Source of the DNA: Desulfobacteraceae bacterium UBA2771 | GTDB taxonomy: Bacteria; Desulfobacterota; Desulfobacteria; Desulfobacterales; Desulfosarcinaceae | DNA length: 23,965 nt | Assembly: GCA_002352605.1 (NCBI GenBank) | Contig: DEIP01000023.1 | Location: forward strand, 1 to 23,965 | Reading direction: 5' to 3' | In this document: positions 15,896 to 23,631 of the stretch, piece by piece | Position numbering within the stretch: position 1 is the stretch's first letter | Layout of the letters: every line of letters begins with the position of its first letter | Translations under genes and position numbers: made by a program | Notes under the pieces: model-generated | What the model saw: only the letters and a program-made list of their open reading frames with translations | Database searches by the model: none | What the model was told of the DNA's origin: nothing

Positions 15896-17266
15896 TTAGC
15901 GGATCAGATATTCCCACAACGGGCCGGAAAAGCCTTTCTTGTACATGCGGTCAAGGGTGGCGGCGGTGGCTTCGCCGCCTGCGCCGACCACCCAGTTGAC
16001 GCGACCGGCGGCCTTTTCGGCCACACGCTGCCGGATGGTGTCGGCATCAATTTTTGCGGACTGGTAAAACAGCGGTTCGAGTAGATCCGTTCCCGCGTCA
16101 AATCGCCTTTTTTCAGCACACTGCCGAAACAGCGGTGTTTGTGGATACACCCGCATGCCGCAGAAAAAAAACAAAATGGTTTGGCGAAGCCGATCAATAT
16201 GGATCAGGGTGTCGTCCAGCGTCTGGTTGGTCTCGCCGGGCCCACCCAGCAGGAAATAATGGGCCACGTGGCAGCCGGCCCCCAGCGCCGCTTCATGGGC
16301 CGCAAACACCTGCTCGATCGTGAAGGGCTTGCCGTAGGTCCGGAGCATCACATCGGACAGGGTGTCGGTGCCGAATTCCACATGTTTCAAGCCGGCTTCG
16401 ACCAATGTTTCGAAATAGCCGTCCGGCAGGTTCAAGGGGGTGAAAAAAGCCCCCCAGGGAATGGTCAGACCGGCTTTCTTAAACGCCCGGGCCACGTCCA
16501 ACGAGTGGTTGATGTCGGCATTGAACGAGGAATCGGTGATATACAGATAGCGGGCACCGGCGGCTTCCAGGGCCAGGGCCGTCCGTGCCGCTTCGATCGG
16601 CGCCACCAGCCGCAGTCGTCGTCCCTCGATCAGCGGGTAGGTGCAATAGATGCACCGGAACGGACACCCCCGCTTGGTTTGCAGGTTGAGCATGGCACCG
16701 TGCTTGAGGTACCAGGACAGATGCGCTGCCGGGTGTTTCGGGCGCGGCTTGCGGTCACCGGTCCATGGTGCCGGAAAAAGAATGGATTTCCCGTCCGGTA
16801 GAATGACTCCCGGCAGGCCCGTTGGATCTTTCCCGGTTTCCAGCGCGTCGATCAGCCGGTTCAATCGCTCTCCTTCTCCCACGATTCCGAAGTCCGCACC
16901 CAGTTCCGCCAGTACCCGCCGGGGAAAAAGGGTGAACCCGCTGCCCCCCAGCACCACCGGTGCCGGCGACACCTGCCGGACGGCATCCATTACCGTTCGG
17001 TACCCGTCGATGAATCCGACGGGGTCCGTGGTATCCGTGTTGTCGATATTGCGCAATGAGATGCCGATCAGATCCGGCTCGAATTCATGAATATTGACGG
17101 TCAACCCGGTGAGGCCATCGAGTACGTTGAGGTCTTCGATGCGCACCCGGTGCCTGCCATGGATCGATGCGGCCACGTGATCCAGGCCGATGGGATAGAC
17201 CGGGTAGGGTGCTTTGAGTGTGTTTGCCGAGATCAGCAGGATCTTCATTGCCTGGTGTTCATCCAT
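15896..17266 (-). CDS. B12-binding-domain radical SAM protein, lipid-cluster type
   Basis: This is a 456-residue protein. The N-terminal 150 residues look like a Rossmann-type cobalamin-binding domain (MKILLISANT, LIGISLRN, VVLGGSGFTLFP, FGIVGEGE). The radical SAM core follows, with CPFRCIYC (Cys201, 205, 208) and later strands YLYITDSSFNAD and HYFLLGGPGET. Members of this type are known next to lipid-biosynthesis genes in deltaproteobacteria. Cobalamin-dependent radical SAM enzymes commonly methylate unreactive carbons or form C-C bonds, but some need no methyl transfer. The DxHxxG cobalamin motif is not evident. The start may be ATG 17266 or ATG 17248 (MKILLIS); I kept the longer form. It is the second gene of the minus arm. 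Confidence 0.87.
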   Translation of the reverse strand: MDEHQAMKILLISANTLKAPYPVYPIGLDHVAASIHGRHRVRIEDLNVLDGLTGLTVNIHEFEPDLIGISLRNIDNTDTTDPVGFIDGYRTVMDAVRQVSPAPVVLGGSGFTLFPRRVLAELGADFGIVGEGERLNRLIDALETGKDPTGLPGVILPDGKSILFPAPWTGDRKPRPKHPAAHLSWYLKHGAMLNLQTKRGCPFRCIYCTYPLIEGRRLRLVAPIEAARTALALEAAGARYLYITDSSFNADINHSLDVARAFKKAGLTIPWGAFFTPLNLPDGYFETLVEAGLKHVEFGTDTLSDVMLRTYGKPFTIEQVFAAHEAALGAGCHVAHYFLLGGPGETNQTLDDTLIHIDRLRQTILFFFCGMRVYPQTPLFRQCAEKRRFDAGTDLLEPLFYQSAKIDADTIRQRVAEKAAGRVNWVVGAGGEATAATLDRMYKKGFSGPLWEYLIR

Positions 17267-17347
17267 AAACGGTCATTTCACCCGAGAATTGTTTCTTTAC
17301 GGACACGACCGATCTCCAAGAGATCAAAGCTGCAGGCGAAATGGCGG

Positions 17348-17614
17348 TTAATCGGGGATTCGCGAGGCCGGGTGACCGATGAAGGTGGCCAGCGCCCGTA
17401 CCGAAGCGAAGACACGGGCGCCCAGTTCCCGATTGTCTATGGTCAAGCCGTAGTCCTTTTCCACCAGCATCACCATCTCGAGCACGTCGATGGAGTCGAT
17501 GCCCAGCCGGCCGCCGACCAGTTGCTCATCGGAATCGATCGATTCCGGGGCAACGTCCTGAAGATTAAGGGCCGCTACAATCTTTCGGCGCAGCTCGTTG
17601 ATCAATTCATCCAT
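17348..17614 (-). CDS. Acyl carrier protein, copy 2, first gene of the minus arm
   Basis: This is an 88-residue ACP with attachment Ser41 in LGIDSIDVLEMVM. Here Ile follows the Ser, against Met in the other ACP. The two ACPs are different enough to serve different partners, as in other type II systems with two carriers. I chose ATG 17614, which has AGGA 7 bases upstream; two in-frame ATGs at 17620 and 17641 lie upstream but fit the ribosome binding site less well. It is the promoter-proximal gene of the minus arm and lies back to back with the dehydratase gene of the plus arm. Confidence 0.92.
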   Translation of the reverse strand: MDELINELRRKIVAALNLQDVAPESIDSDEQLVGGRLGIDSIDVLEMVMLVEKDYGLTIDNRELGARVFASVRALATFIGHPASRIPD

Positions 17615-17675
17615 TGGCATTTCCTTTACAGGCCTTTTCAATTCGTGTTATATCGGTCGCCTTAGAAGCCGCCAT

Positions 17676-17703
17676 ACTATATATTGATCAATATCATTTT
17701 CAA
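17676..17703 (-). promoter_or_regulatory. Sigma-70-like promoter for the minus arm
   Basis: On the minus strand, TTGAAA (17698-17703) and TATAGT (17676-17681) are separated by 16 bases, a good -35/-10 pair. Transcription would start near 17669, leaving a leader of about 55 bases before the ACP start at 17614. No other pair of this quality was seen in the intergenic region. Confidence 0.55.
17681..17694. promoter_or_regulatory. Perfect 14-bp palindrome in the divergent promoter, likely operator
   Basis: ATATTGATCAATAT lies within the spacer and touches the -10 of the minus promoter, and is about 25 bases upstream of the plus-arm start at 17719. A dimeric regulator bound here could control both arms at once. 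The core TTGATCAA also occurs in the palindrome upstream of the transposase (2637-2648), which may be chance. Confidence 0.5.
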
Positions 17704-17718
17704 GCCTTTTTATACGCC

Positions 17719-18162
17719 ATGCGCTCTGCCATTTCGGGGCCGGACCCCTTAACTGCCGAAACCCTTTTGCCCCATCGCGGCAGAATGCTGCTGGTGAGCC
17801 GGATCCTCGTACTGAATGACGACCAGGCAACCACGTTGTCCGTTGCCCATCGAGACTGGCCGCTTTTCGAAAAGGGGTTGATCAGCCCGTTGATTCTGGT
17901 TGAACTGGTGGCGCAGACCGCGGGTGTCCACAATGGTTTGGCGCGGCTGAAAACGCGCGGCGAGTGTTCGGAAACCCGGGGGTGGTTGGTGGGTGTAAAA
18001 AAAGCGTGGTTCCATGTGGATGCCATCGCTCCGGGGGAAGCGATCACGACGACGGTCAGAAATGCCTTCGTGTTCGAAAACCTTCGGGAGATTACAGGCC
18101 TTGCAACCATCAACGGCCGGCCGGTTGCCGAGGTGACCCTTCAGGTGGTGGAGGCCCAATAG
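17719..18162 (+). CDS. ApeP-like 3-hydroxyacyl-ACP dehydratase (hotdog)
   Basis: This 147-residue hotdog protein has the motif TLLPHRGRMLLVSRI (residues 15-29), with His19 in the position expected for the catalytic residue of the ApeP/FabZ-like group. ISPLILVELVAQTAGVHNG supplies the helix with Glu that completes the FabZ-type active site. In aryl polyene systems ApeP-like proteins pair with ApeI-like dehydratases, so this protein may form a heterodimer with the product of 15496-15876, which seems to lack the Glu. The longer frame to 17614 would overlap the ACP gene, so I chose ATG 17719. This is the first gene of the plus arm. Confidence 0.85.
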   Translation: MRSAISGPDPLTAETLLPHRGRMLLVSRILVLNDDQATTLSVAHRDWPLFEKGLISPLILVELVAQTAGVHNGLARLKTRGECSETRGWLVGVKKAWFHVDAIAPGEAITTTVRNAFVFENLREITGLATINGRPVAEVTLQVVEAQ

Positions 18163-18316
18163 CCCATATTTGAAAATTGAACATCTATTCATGTTACGGC
18201 CTTACCCTTAGGTGCTGGGTCTCCTCCGGATTTTTCAACGGTGGGGACAGCCCACAGGGAAGGGTGGGGGGGGGAAGTCAAGGACTTGGTGATCGGTTGG
18301 GAGGTCGGAGAACCAT

Positions 18317-19054
18317 ATGCCAGAAAATGAAAAACGACCCGTGGCCCTGGTCACCGGCGGTTCCAAGGGTATCGGCCGGGCCATTTGTGTGGAGTTGGGC
18401 CGGTGCGGTTATGACCTGGTGGTCAACTATCATACCGACGAAAAAGGTGCCATGGAAACCCTCGGGTTGGTCAATGCCCAGGGGGGTGACGGCCGGATCC
18501 TGGAATTCAATGTACGGGATGCAAAACAATCCCGGAACGCCATTGAAATGTTGCTGGGTGAGGTAGAGGCGCTGGAGGTGCTGGTGAACAATGCGGGGGT
18601 CACCGCCGACGGCCTGTTTCTGATGATGTCCCGGGACAATTGGAAGAAGGTGGTGGACACGACACTGGACGGCTTTTACCATGTCACCCGGCCGATCATT
18701 GAAACAATGGTCCGTCGGCGCAGGGGCAGCGTGGTCTCCATCGCCTCGGTATCCGGCCTGGTGGCCAACCGGGGGCAGACCAACTACAGCGCGGCCAAAG
18801 CGGGCCTGATCGGCGCCAGCCGCAGTTTGGCTGCCGAGGTTGCCCGATTGGGCATCCGGGTGAACGTGGTGGCGCCGGGCCTGATCAAGACCGACATGAT
18901 CAAGGATCTGCCCTTGGGCAACGTCAAGGCCATGATTCCCATGGCACGGGTGGGAAGGCCCGAAGAGGTGGCCCGGGTGGTGCGGTTCCTTTGTTCAGAC
19001 GATGCGTCCTATGTCAGCGGGCAGGTTATCGGCGTGAATGGCGGCATGTGCTGA
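18317..19054 (+). CDS. fabG: 3-oxoacyl-ACP reductase (FabG-like SDR)
   Basis: This 245-residue short-chain dehydrogenase has the NADPH motif TGGSKGIG (13-20), NNAG (91-94) and the catalytic residues Ser144, Tyr157 and Lys161 in SIASVSG and NYSAAKAG. The C-terminus VSGQVIGVNGGMC matches the FabG family. It reduces the 3-ketoacyl-ACP made by the ketosynthases. GGAGG and GGAG lie shortly upstream of ATG 18317. The 154 bases before it contain G-rich runs but no gene or convincing promoter. Whether this is a housekeeping FabG cannot be told, but its place between dehydratase and transport genes points to the cluster. Confidence 0.93.
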   Translation: MPENEKRPVALVTGGSKGIGRAICVELGRCGYDLVVNYHTDEKGAMETLGLVNAQGGDGRILEFNVRDAKQSRNAIEMLLGEVEALEVLVNNAGVTADGLFLMMSRDNWKKVVDTTLDGFYHVTRPIIETMVRRRRGSVVSIASVSGLVANRGQTNYSAAKAGLIGASRSLAAEVARLGIRVNVVAPGLIKTDMIKDLPLGNVKAMIPMARVGRPEEVARVVRFLCSDDASYVSGQVIGVNGGMC

Positions 19055-19143
19055 ATGCCCATCCATAAACGGCATCTTAGAATTGTGAATTTTATTAATT
19101 ACCCAGAATTACTTCTTCCTGCGCCTAAAGGCGGACATTGGTA

Positions 19144-19815
19144 ATGAGACAACCCATTTTTATCAATCGCTTCTACGCATACAACCCCTATTCGTCGCGG
19201 GTGAGGCGATTTGCCAGGCGATTGCCGTGCTGCGTTTTGTTGATTGCCGCGTGTCTATGCCTGGGTTGGGCGGATACCTGGGACGGCATCCGCAGCGCCG
19301 CCGCCGATGTGGATGCCATTAGCGCCGACTTCGTCCAGGAGAAGCATTTGCCGATTCTGGCCGGGCCGCTGGTATCCAGGGGCCGGCTCTATTACCGGCG
19401 ACCCGACGCCCTGCGATGGGAATATACCTCACCGGTTCAAAGCGTTCTGCTCATGCGTGACGGTGATGCCAGACGCTTCGTCCGGTTCGACCGGGGACTG
19501 GTGGAAGATGACGGTGTTCGCCTGCAGGCCATGCAGCTCGTGATGCCGGAAATCAGCGGCTGGCTTGCTGGTCGCTTTCAGGACAACCCCTTGTTTGAGG
19601 CCGGTCTGCAAGGGGGAAAAAAGATCGTCCTGGTGCCCAAAGATGCGGGTATGGGCCGGTTCGTCCAACGCATCGAATTGTGGATGTCCCAGCAGCCGGG
19701 TGTGCTCGAAGCGGTGCTGATTTTCGAAAGCGAAGACGCTTTTACACGGGTGGTGTTCAGCAACACGATGGTTAATCCGGCTTTGGACGATCGTATTTTT
19801 CGGGAAGTGCAATGA
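19144..19815 (+). CDS. LolA-like outer-membrane lipoprotein carrier protein
   Basis: This is a 223-residue periplasmic protein. A basic N-terminus and hydrophobic stretch (LPCCVLLIAACLCLGWA) form a signal peptide. The mature part shows the LolA pattern, with IRSAAADVDAISADFVQEK near its start, LYYRRPDALRWEY (about 82-94) and LVMPEISGWLAG. LolA carries hydrophobic cargo across the periplasm. Paralogues within aryl polyene clusters are thought to move the product or its carrier rather than lipoproteins in general. The stop overlaps the start of the lipoprotein gene (ATGA). I chose ATG 19144 over the TTG two codons upstream. Confidence 0.88.
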   Translation: MRQPIFINRFYAYNPYSSRVRRFARRLPCCVLLIAACLCLGWADTWDGIRSAAADVDAISADFVQEKHLPILAGPLVSRGRLYYRRPDALRWEYTSPVQSVLLMRDGDARRFVRFDRGLVEDDGVRLQAMQLVMPEISGWLAGRFQDNPLFEAGLQGGKKIVLVPKDAGMGRFVQRIELWMSQQPGVLEAVLIFESEDAFTRVVFSNTMVNPALDDRIFREVQ

Positions 19816-20447
19816 CGCGGATTTTACTGGTTTGCGCATTGCTGCTGAGCGCTTGTGCCGGCCTGTCGCCGATTCAACCGGCGGATGAAAACCGTCAATC
19901 CCTGATCGACATGAGTTGCCGGTCTCATTTTCTGAAGGGCCGCTGGCAACTGGTGCATACCATCAACGCCCGTCTTTATGGCGGCCGCCAGGCTACTTTC
20001 ACCGGCGTGATCGTCTTGTCATCGGCGGTCCCGTCCATCCATTGTGTGCTGATGACCCTGGAAGGATTCGTCCTTTTCGAAGCCGTGGACAATGGCGAAG
20101 TGGTCGTGAAACGCGCCTTCGGACCATTCGAAAACTTAGATTTCGCCAACGGGGTGATGGAGGATATTCGGTTCATTTTCATAGCGCCCGAAGGGAAGGT
20201 GCAGACGGTCGGCATTTTCAAGGATGGGGATGAGGGGTGCCGCTACTGCACCGACGATAACCGGGTCGTCGACGTCGTCGAAGCGGCCGACGGCAGCTGG
20301 CGGATTCGGCAACACGACCCGTTGAAGACGCTGATTGCCGATGCGGTTGATCGGCAAGGTGTGTCGCCTAAACTGACCCTCGTGGCCGGTGGCCGGCATG
20401 CTTACCAATTGTCGATGACACTGGTGGAAGCATTTCCGATTGATTAG
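19812..20447 (+). CDS. Putative outer-membrane lipoprotein of the cluster
   Basis: This 211-residue protein has a short lipoprotein signal (MTRILLVCALLLSACAG) with a clear lipobox LSAC, so Cys15 would be lipidated and the protein anchored in a membrane. I recognise no domain with certainty. Aryl polyene clusters often contain a DUF3261-like lipoprotein at this position after LolA, and this may be a distant relative. The central part includes GRQATFTGVIVLSS and a Cys pair (DEGCRYCTDD, about 137-146) that might bind metal or form a disulfide. It is translationally coupled to the LolA-like gene and probably acts with it in receiving the product at the outer membrane. Confidence 0.72.
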   Translation: MTRILLVCALLLSACAGLSPIQPADENRQSLIDMSCRSHFLKGRWQLVHTINARLYGGRQATFTGVIVLSSAVPSIHCVLMTLEGFVLFEAVDNGEVVVKRAFGPFENLDFANGVMEDIRFIFIAPEGKVQTVGIFKDGDEGCRYCTDDNRVVDVVEAADGSWRIRQHDPLKTLIADAVDRQGVSPKLTLVAGGRHAYQLSMTLVEAFPID

Positions 20448-20537
20448 GCATGATGCCGTTGACATTTTGCATCCGGCTGTCGACATTGATGAATATCGAA
20501 TGTATGTTCTGGTATCCTGCTTCGAGGTAATTCTCTA

Positions 20538-21791
20538 TTGAAATTCAAACTGATTTATCCCCGCTGGCCCAAACTGATGTGCCAGACCGAGTTCCATTTG
20601 CCTCCCCACGGTCCGGTGGTTTTTGCTGCCACCCTGCCGCTCGACGTGGATGTGGAATTCATCGACGAGAATCTTGAAACCCTTGACATCGATTCGTCGG
20701 CTGATGTGGTGGGCATCTCCATGATGCTCACCGCCCAAGTGAAGCGGGGATGGGAAATTGCCGATGCCTATCGGGCCAAAGGCGTGCCGGTGATTTTCGG
20801 CGGCATCGCCACCATGCTCCATGCCGAAGAGACCCGGGATCACGCAGACGCCGTTTTCCTGGGTGAGGCCGAAGGGCGAATAGGACGGGTGCTTTCCGAT
20901 CTGGAGGCCGGACGGTTGAAGAAAACATACGACCACCTGGCCGACCCGCCCCCGATAGAGATGGTGGGGAATGCCCGACGGGATATTCTGAAAAGGGATT
21001 TGTACAATTACCGCGGCATCCAGATGGTCGACCTGGTGCACGCATCCCGGGGGTGCCGCTACAACTGCTACCCGTGCTGTGTGGCTTATTTAGGGGGACG
21101 AAAATTCCGGCCACGGCCCATCGACAAGGCAGTGGCCGAGATGGCGGCCATTGACAACAACCGTCTCTTCATCGTGGATAACTCCCTGGCCCAGGATACC
21201 CGCTGGGAGTTGGACCTGTTTAAGGAGATGATCCCCTTGAAAAAAAAATGGTGCTGCCACCCCATCGAGGACGACCCCAAGGTGCTGGATATGGCGGCCC
21301 GGGCCGGGGCCTGGTATGTCTACCAGGCGGTGTTCGATACTTCGGACACTATCCGGGAGCGCATCAAACGCTACCATGACCACGGCATTGGCGTCGAGGG
21401 AACGATTCTGCTGGGGCTGGACAACCACACCGAAGACAGCATCCTGCGGCTGATCGATTTTCTCCTTGAAATCGAACTGGACCTGGCCGAGTTTACGGTG
21501 CTCACGCCCTTTCCCCACACCAGGGCGTACGCGGACTTGAAGCGACAGAACCGGATCCTCTCTTACGACTGGAACGAATACACGGCCGATAAGGTGGTCT
21601 TCCAACCCAAGAACATGTCCGCCAACCGGCTTCAGGAGCTGTTGACCCATGCCTGGAGCGCCTTTTACCGGACCGAATCCCAGGGCATGAAAATGGCCAC
21701 CCTTTTCCAGAAAGTGATGCGTAAAGAGAAGGCGGACGGCACCTTGCGCCCCCGCAACCGGGCGTTGGCGCAACAGACATTCGGCCGATGA
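20538..21791 (+). CDS. B12-binding-domain radical SAM protein, last gene of the plus arm
   Basis: This is a 417-residue protein. Residues 1-130 resemble a cobalamin-binding Rossmann domain (VEFIDENLETLD, VVGISMMLTAQ, VIFGGIATMLHAEE, FLGEAEG). The radical SAM core has SRGCRYNCYPCC (Cys173, 177, 180), with one extra Cys181 directly after the motif. Later come LFIVDNSLAQD and ILLGLDNHTED. The layout is that of HpnP/BchE-like enzymes, but the substrate is unknown. The frame starts with TTG at 20538, with GAGG (20524-20527) 10 bases upstream; no ATG precedes the domain. A clear terminator follows its stop, so it closes the plus arm. Confidence 0.87.
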   Translation: MKFKLIYPRWPKLMCQTEFHLPPHGPVVFAATLPLDVDVEFIDENLETLDIDSSADVVGISMMLTAQVKRGWEIADAYRAKGVPVIFGGIATMLHAEETRDHADAVFLGEAEGRIGRVLSDLEAGRLKKTYDHLADPPPIEMVGNARRDILKRDLYNYRGIQMVDLVHASRGCRYNCYPCCVAYLGGRKFRPRPIDKAVAEMAAIDNNRLFIVDNSLAQDTRWELDLFKEMIPLKKKWCCHPIEDDPKVLDMAARAGAWYVYQAVFDTSDTIRERIKRYHDHGIGVEGTILLGLDNHTEDSILRLIDFLLEIELDLAEFTVLTPFPHTRAYADLKRQNRILSYDWNEYTADKVVFQPKNMSANRLQELLTHAWSAFYRTESQGMKMATLFQKVMRKEKADGTLRPRNRALAQQTFGR

Positions 21792-21837
21792 ACAACCTGA
21801 TGGATGTTTGACAATTGATTGCCGAATAGAGCAATTT

Positions 21838-21859
21838 GAGCGCCAGGGGCGCTCTTTTT
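21838..21859 (+). terminator. Intrinsic terminator at the end of the plus arm
   Basis: GAGCGCC (21838-21844), a 3-base loop AGG and GGCGCTC (21848-21854) form a perfect 7-bp GC-rich stem followed directly by TTTTT. It lies 46 bases after the radical SAM stop and 38 bases before the start of the nucleosidase gene. Confidence 0.85.
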
Positions 21860-21897
21860 CAACTTTATCCCAAGTTATAGAAAGCCATTGGGGAGTT

Positions 21898-22683
21898 ATG
21901 GGACTCAAGGAACACGATTACATCAGGCAGACACTGGAGCGTTACACCAACTGCAAGCTGGAATATTTTTGCAGCCATGTGCTGATCACCAACTTCCGTC
22001 AATACATCAAGACCTTTTCCGATCGCACCGGTTGCGAAATCCATGAGGGTAATTTCCGGATCGTCAATGCTCCGGCGTTGGACTGCACCATGATCGATTT
22101 CGGGATCGGTTCACCCCAGGCCGCCCTGGTGATCAACGGCCTGGCTTACCTGGACAACCTGAAGTCCGTGGTCATGCTCGGTATGTGCGGTGGCATCGAT
22201 GACATCCTGGAAGTGGGCGACTTCGTGGTGCCCACGGCCGCCATCCGGGGGGAAGGAACCAGCCGCCATTACCTGCCCATGGAATTTCCCGCCCTGCCGG
22301 CGATGTCCGTGAACCTGTTGTGCCTCGGTGCCGTCAAGGCCCGTAAGGTGACCCCCCGCTGCGGCATCGTTTATACCACGGATCGACGATTGTGGGAGTT
22401 TGACGATGATTTCGTGGATTACCTTCGCCGCCAGCGAATCCTGGCCATCGAGATGGAACTGGCCACGCTCTTTTCCGTAGCCTACCGCTACGAAGTGCCC
22501 ATCGGCTCGATCATGCTGGTTTCCGATATGCCCCTGCAACGACGCGGCATCAAGGACAAGAAATTGCACAAGGAAATTTACAAGCACCACATGAGTACCC
22601 ACCTGGACATTGCCCTGGATGCCATTGAAAATCTGAAGGCCCGATGGCCGGATGTGGAACGCCAGCTGCGCAGTGAGTGGTAA
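21898..22683 (+). CDS. AMP nucleosidase-like enzyme (nucleoside phosphorylase superfamily)
   Basis: This 261-residue protein matches the short AMP nucleosidase type known from Bacteroidetes and others. Matching segments are ITNFRQYIKTF (about 31-41), FGIGSPQAA (about 68-76), MLGMCGGIDD (about 94-103), AAIRGEGTS, YTTDRRLWEFDD and the active-site AIEMELATLF (about 180-190). The last contains the MEL/MEx nucleoside-binding acidic residue of the superfamily. AMP nucleosidase cleaves AMP to adenine and ribose-5-phosphate. I chose ATG 21898, preceded by GGGGAG (21890-21895); the longer frame to 21808 runs through the terminator. It lies next to four radical SAM genes, so a role on an adenosine by-product such as 5'-deoxyadenosine is possible but unproven. 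Confidence 0.85.
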   Translation: MGLKEHDYIRQTLERYTNCKLEYFCSHVLITNFRQYIKTFSDRTGCEIHEGNFRIVNAPALDCTMIDFGIGSPQAALVINGLAYLDNLKSVVMLGMCGGIDDILEVGDFVVPTAAIRGEGTSRHYLPMEFPALPAMSVNLLCLGAVKARKVTPRCGIVYTTDRRLWEFDDDFVDYLRRQRILAIEMELATLFSVAYRYEVPIGSIMLVSDMPLQRRGIKDKKLHKEIYKHHMSTHLDIALDAIENLKARWPDVERQLRSEW

Positions 22684-22717
22684 GGGCCTCGGCAAGATGT
22701 AAGGGCCCAGACTGACT

Positions 22718-22744
22718 AAAGCGGCCCCATCTTTTATCCGCTTT
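22718..22744. terminator. Possible weak bidirectional terminator between convergent genes
   Basis: AAAGCGG (22718-22724) and CCGCTTT (22738-22744) can pair across a 13-base loop, with only one further T. It lies between the convergent ends of the nucleosidase gene (22683) and the DtxR-type gene (22767). The large loop makes it a weak candidate. Confidence 0.35.
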
Positions 22745-22766
22745 TCCCGTGAAGATCCAGACCGGA

Positions 22767-23534
22767 CTATGTCGGCGGAATGACTGCCAGTTCGATTTTG
22801 GAGAGGTCGTCTTTGCGAAGGGAGAGGTGATAGCCGCGTACCTTGATGTTGATCCTGTTCGTGGCTGTCTCCAATTTCTCCAGTTCGATGATGCTGCCCG
22901 GGGTGATGTCCAATTCCTTTAACTGGTTTGCGATGGTTCCTTTGCCTTTGACGCGGATCAGCCGGGCGACTTGTCCCGACGCGAGGCTTTCCAAGGTGAT
23001 CGTCTCTTGATTGGTCTGTCGAAACTGCTTTTGACGCTTTTTCAAATCATCCAGGCATTTTGAGATGGTATTTTCGCACCCGGACAGGGCGTCGTTCTTA
23101 TCGCAGAATTGGCGAAACCCCCCGATCCACTCCTTCCCCCCCCGGGGGCAGATCTGAATGAATTCTACGAAGCGCACCAGTCGGTCAATGATGGCCGGTG
23201 AAATGGCATGCTCCATCTTGCAGGCGTTGTTCTCCGCCTCCAGTTCATCCACATCCAGCACTTTGGTGAAAAAATCCTTGAGGATCTCATGGCGGCGTAC
23301 AATGTCCCGGGCCAGGGTTTCGCCGCCGGTGGTCAGGGTGATCAAGTCGTAAGGAGCGTAATTGATGTGGCCCTTTTCCGAAAGTAGCCGCAGGGCACCG
23401 GTGACCGATGCGCTGTTGACGGCCATGCGAATGGCAATATCCTTTGCCCGTGCGGCCTTTTTTTCGGAGACAATATGGTATATGGCCTCCAGATAATCTT
23501 CCATGTTGGCGCTCAGTCGCTTGCTTTTCGGCAT
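22767..23534 (-). CDS. DtxR/MntR-family metal-dependent transcriptional regulator
   Basis: This 255-residue regulator has an N-terminal winged helix (MEDYLEAIYHIVSEK...AKDIAIRMAVNSASVTGAL, residues 11-50). The metal-binding and dimerisation motif ENNACKMEHAISPAIIDRLV (about 101-120) supplies the Cys, Glu and His ligands. A C-terminal FeoA/SH3-like domain (about 180-250) follows. A linker with several Cys (ICPRGG, QFCDKND, SGCENT) lies between them. Such proteins repress iron or manganese genes when metal is bound. The gene faces the cluster tail-to-tail, so it is not part of its operons, though iron status would be a sensible input for a pathway with four Fe-S enzymes. ATG 23534 was chosen from the domain start. 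Confidence 0.92.
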   Translation of the reverse strand: MPKSKRLSANMEDYLEAIYHIVSEKKAARAKDIAIRMAVNSASVTGALRLLSEKGHINYAPYDLITLTTGGETLARDIVRRHEILKDFFTKVLDVDELEAENNACKMEHAISPAIIDRLVRFVEFIQICPRGGKEWIGGFRQFCDKNDALSGCENTISKCLDDLKKRQKQFRQTNQETITLESLASGQVARLIRVKGKGTIANQLKELDITPGSIIELEKLETATNRINIKVRGYHLSLRKDDLSKIELAVIPPT

Positions 23535-23611
23535 GGTATTACTTGTGTTCGACAGGGGAAATAGGCGTACTCAGCCGTGGTTATCGTGGCCGAAAGGGCC
23601 GCCAATAGTGG

Positions 23612-23631
23612 TATCCGATTGTCGTCGGATA
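23612..23631. promoter_or_regulatory. Inverted repeat upstream of the DtxR-type gene, possible operator
   Basis: TATCCGA (23612-23618) and TCGGATA (23625-23631) are perfect inverted arms with a 6-base spacer, 78 bases upstream of the regulator start. The 20-bp size fits a binding site for a dimeric regulator, perhaps for autoregulation. It does not obviously match a known DtxR or MntR box. Confidence 0.4.

Noticed and set aside
21898..22683. Possible MTA/SAH nucleosidase or uridine phosphorylase identity
   Set aside because: The segments ITNFxxYI, GEGTS and YTTDRRLWEFDD fit the short AMP nucleosidase type better. I kept that name and put the 5'-deoxyadenosine idea only as a hypothesis.
22681..22707. 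Direct repeat TAAGGGCC (22681-22688 and 22700-22707) as a regulatory or mobile repeat
   Set aside because: It is only 8 bp, lies after a stop codon between convergent genes, and no third copy was seen nearby.
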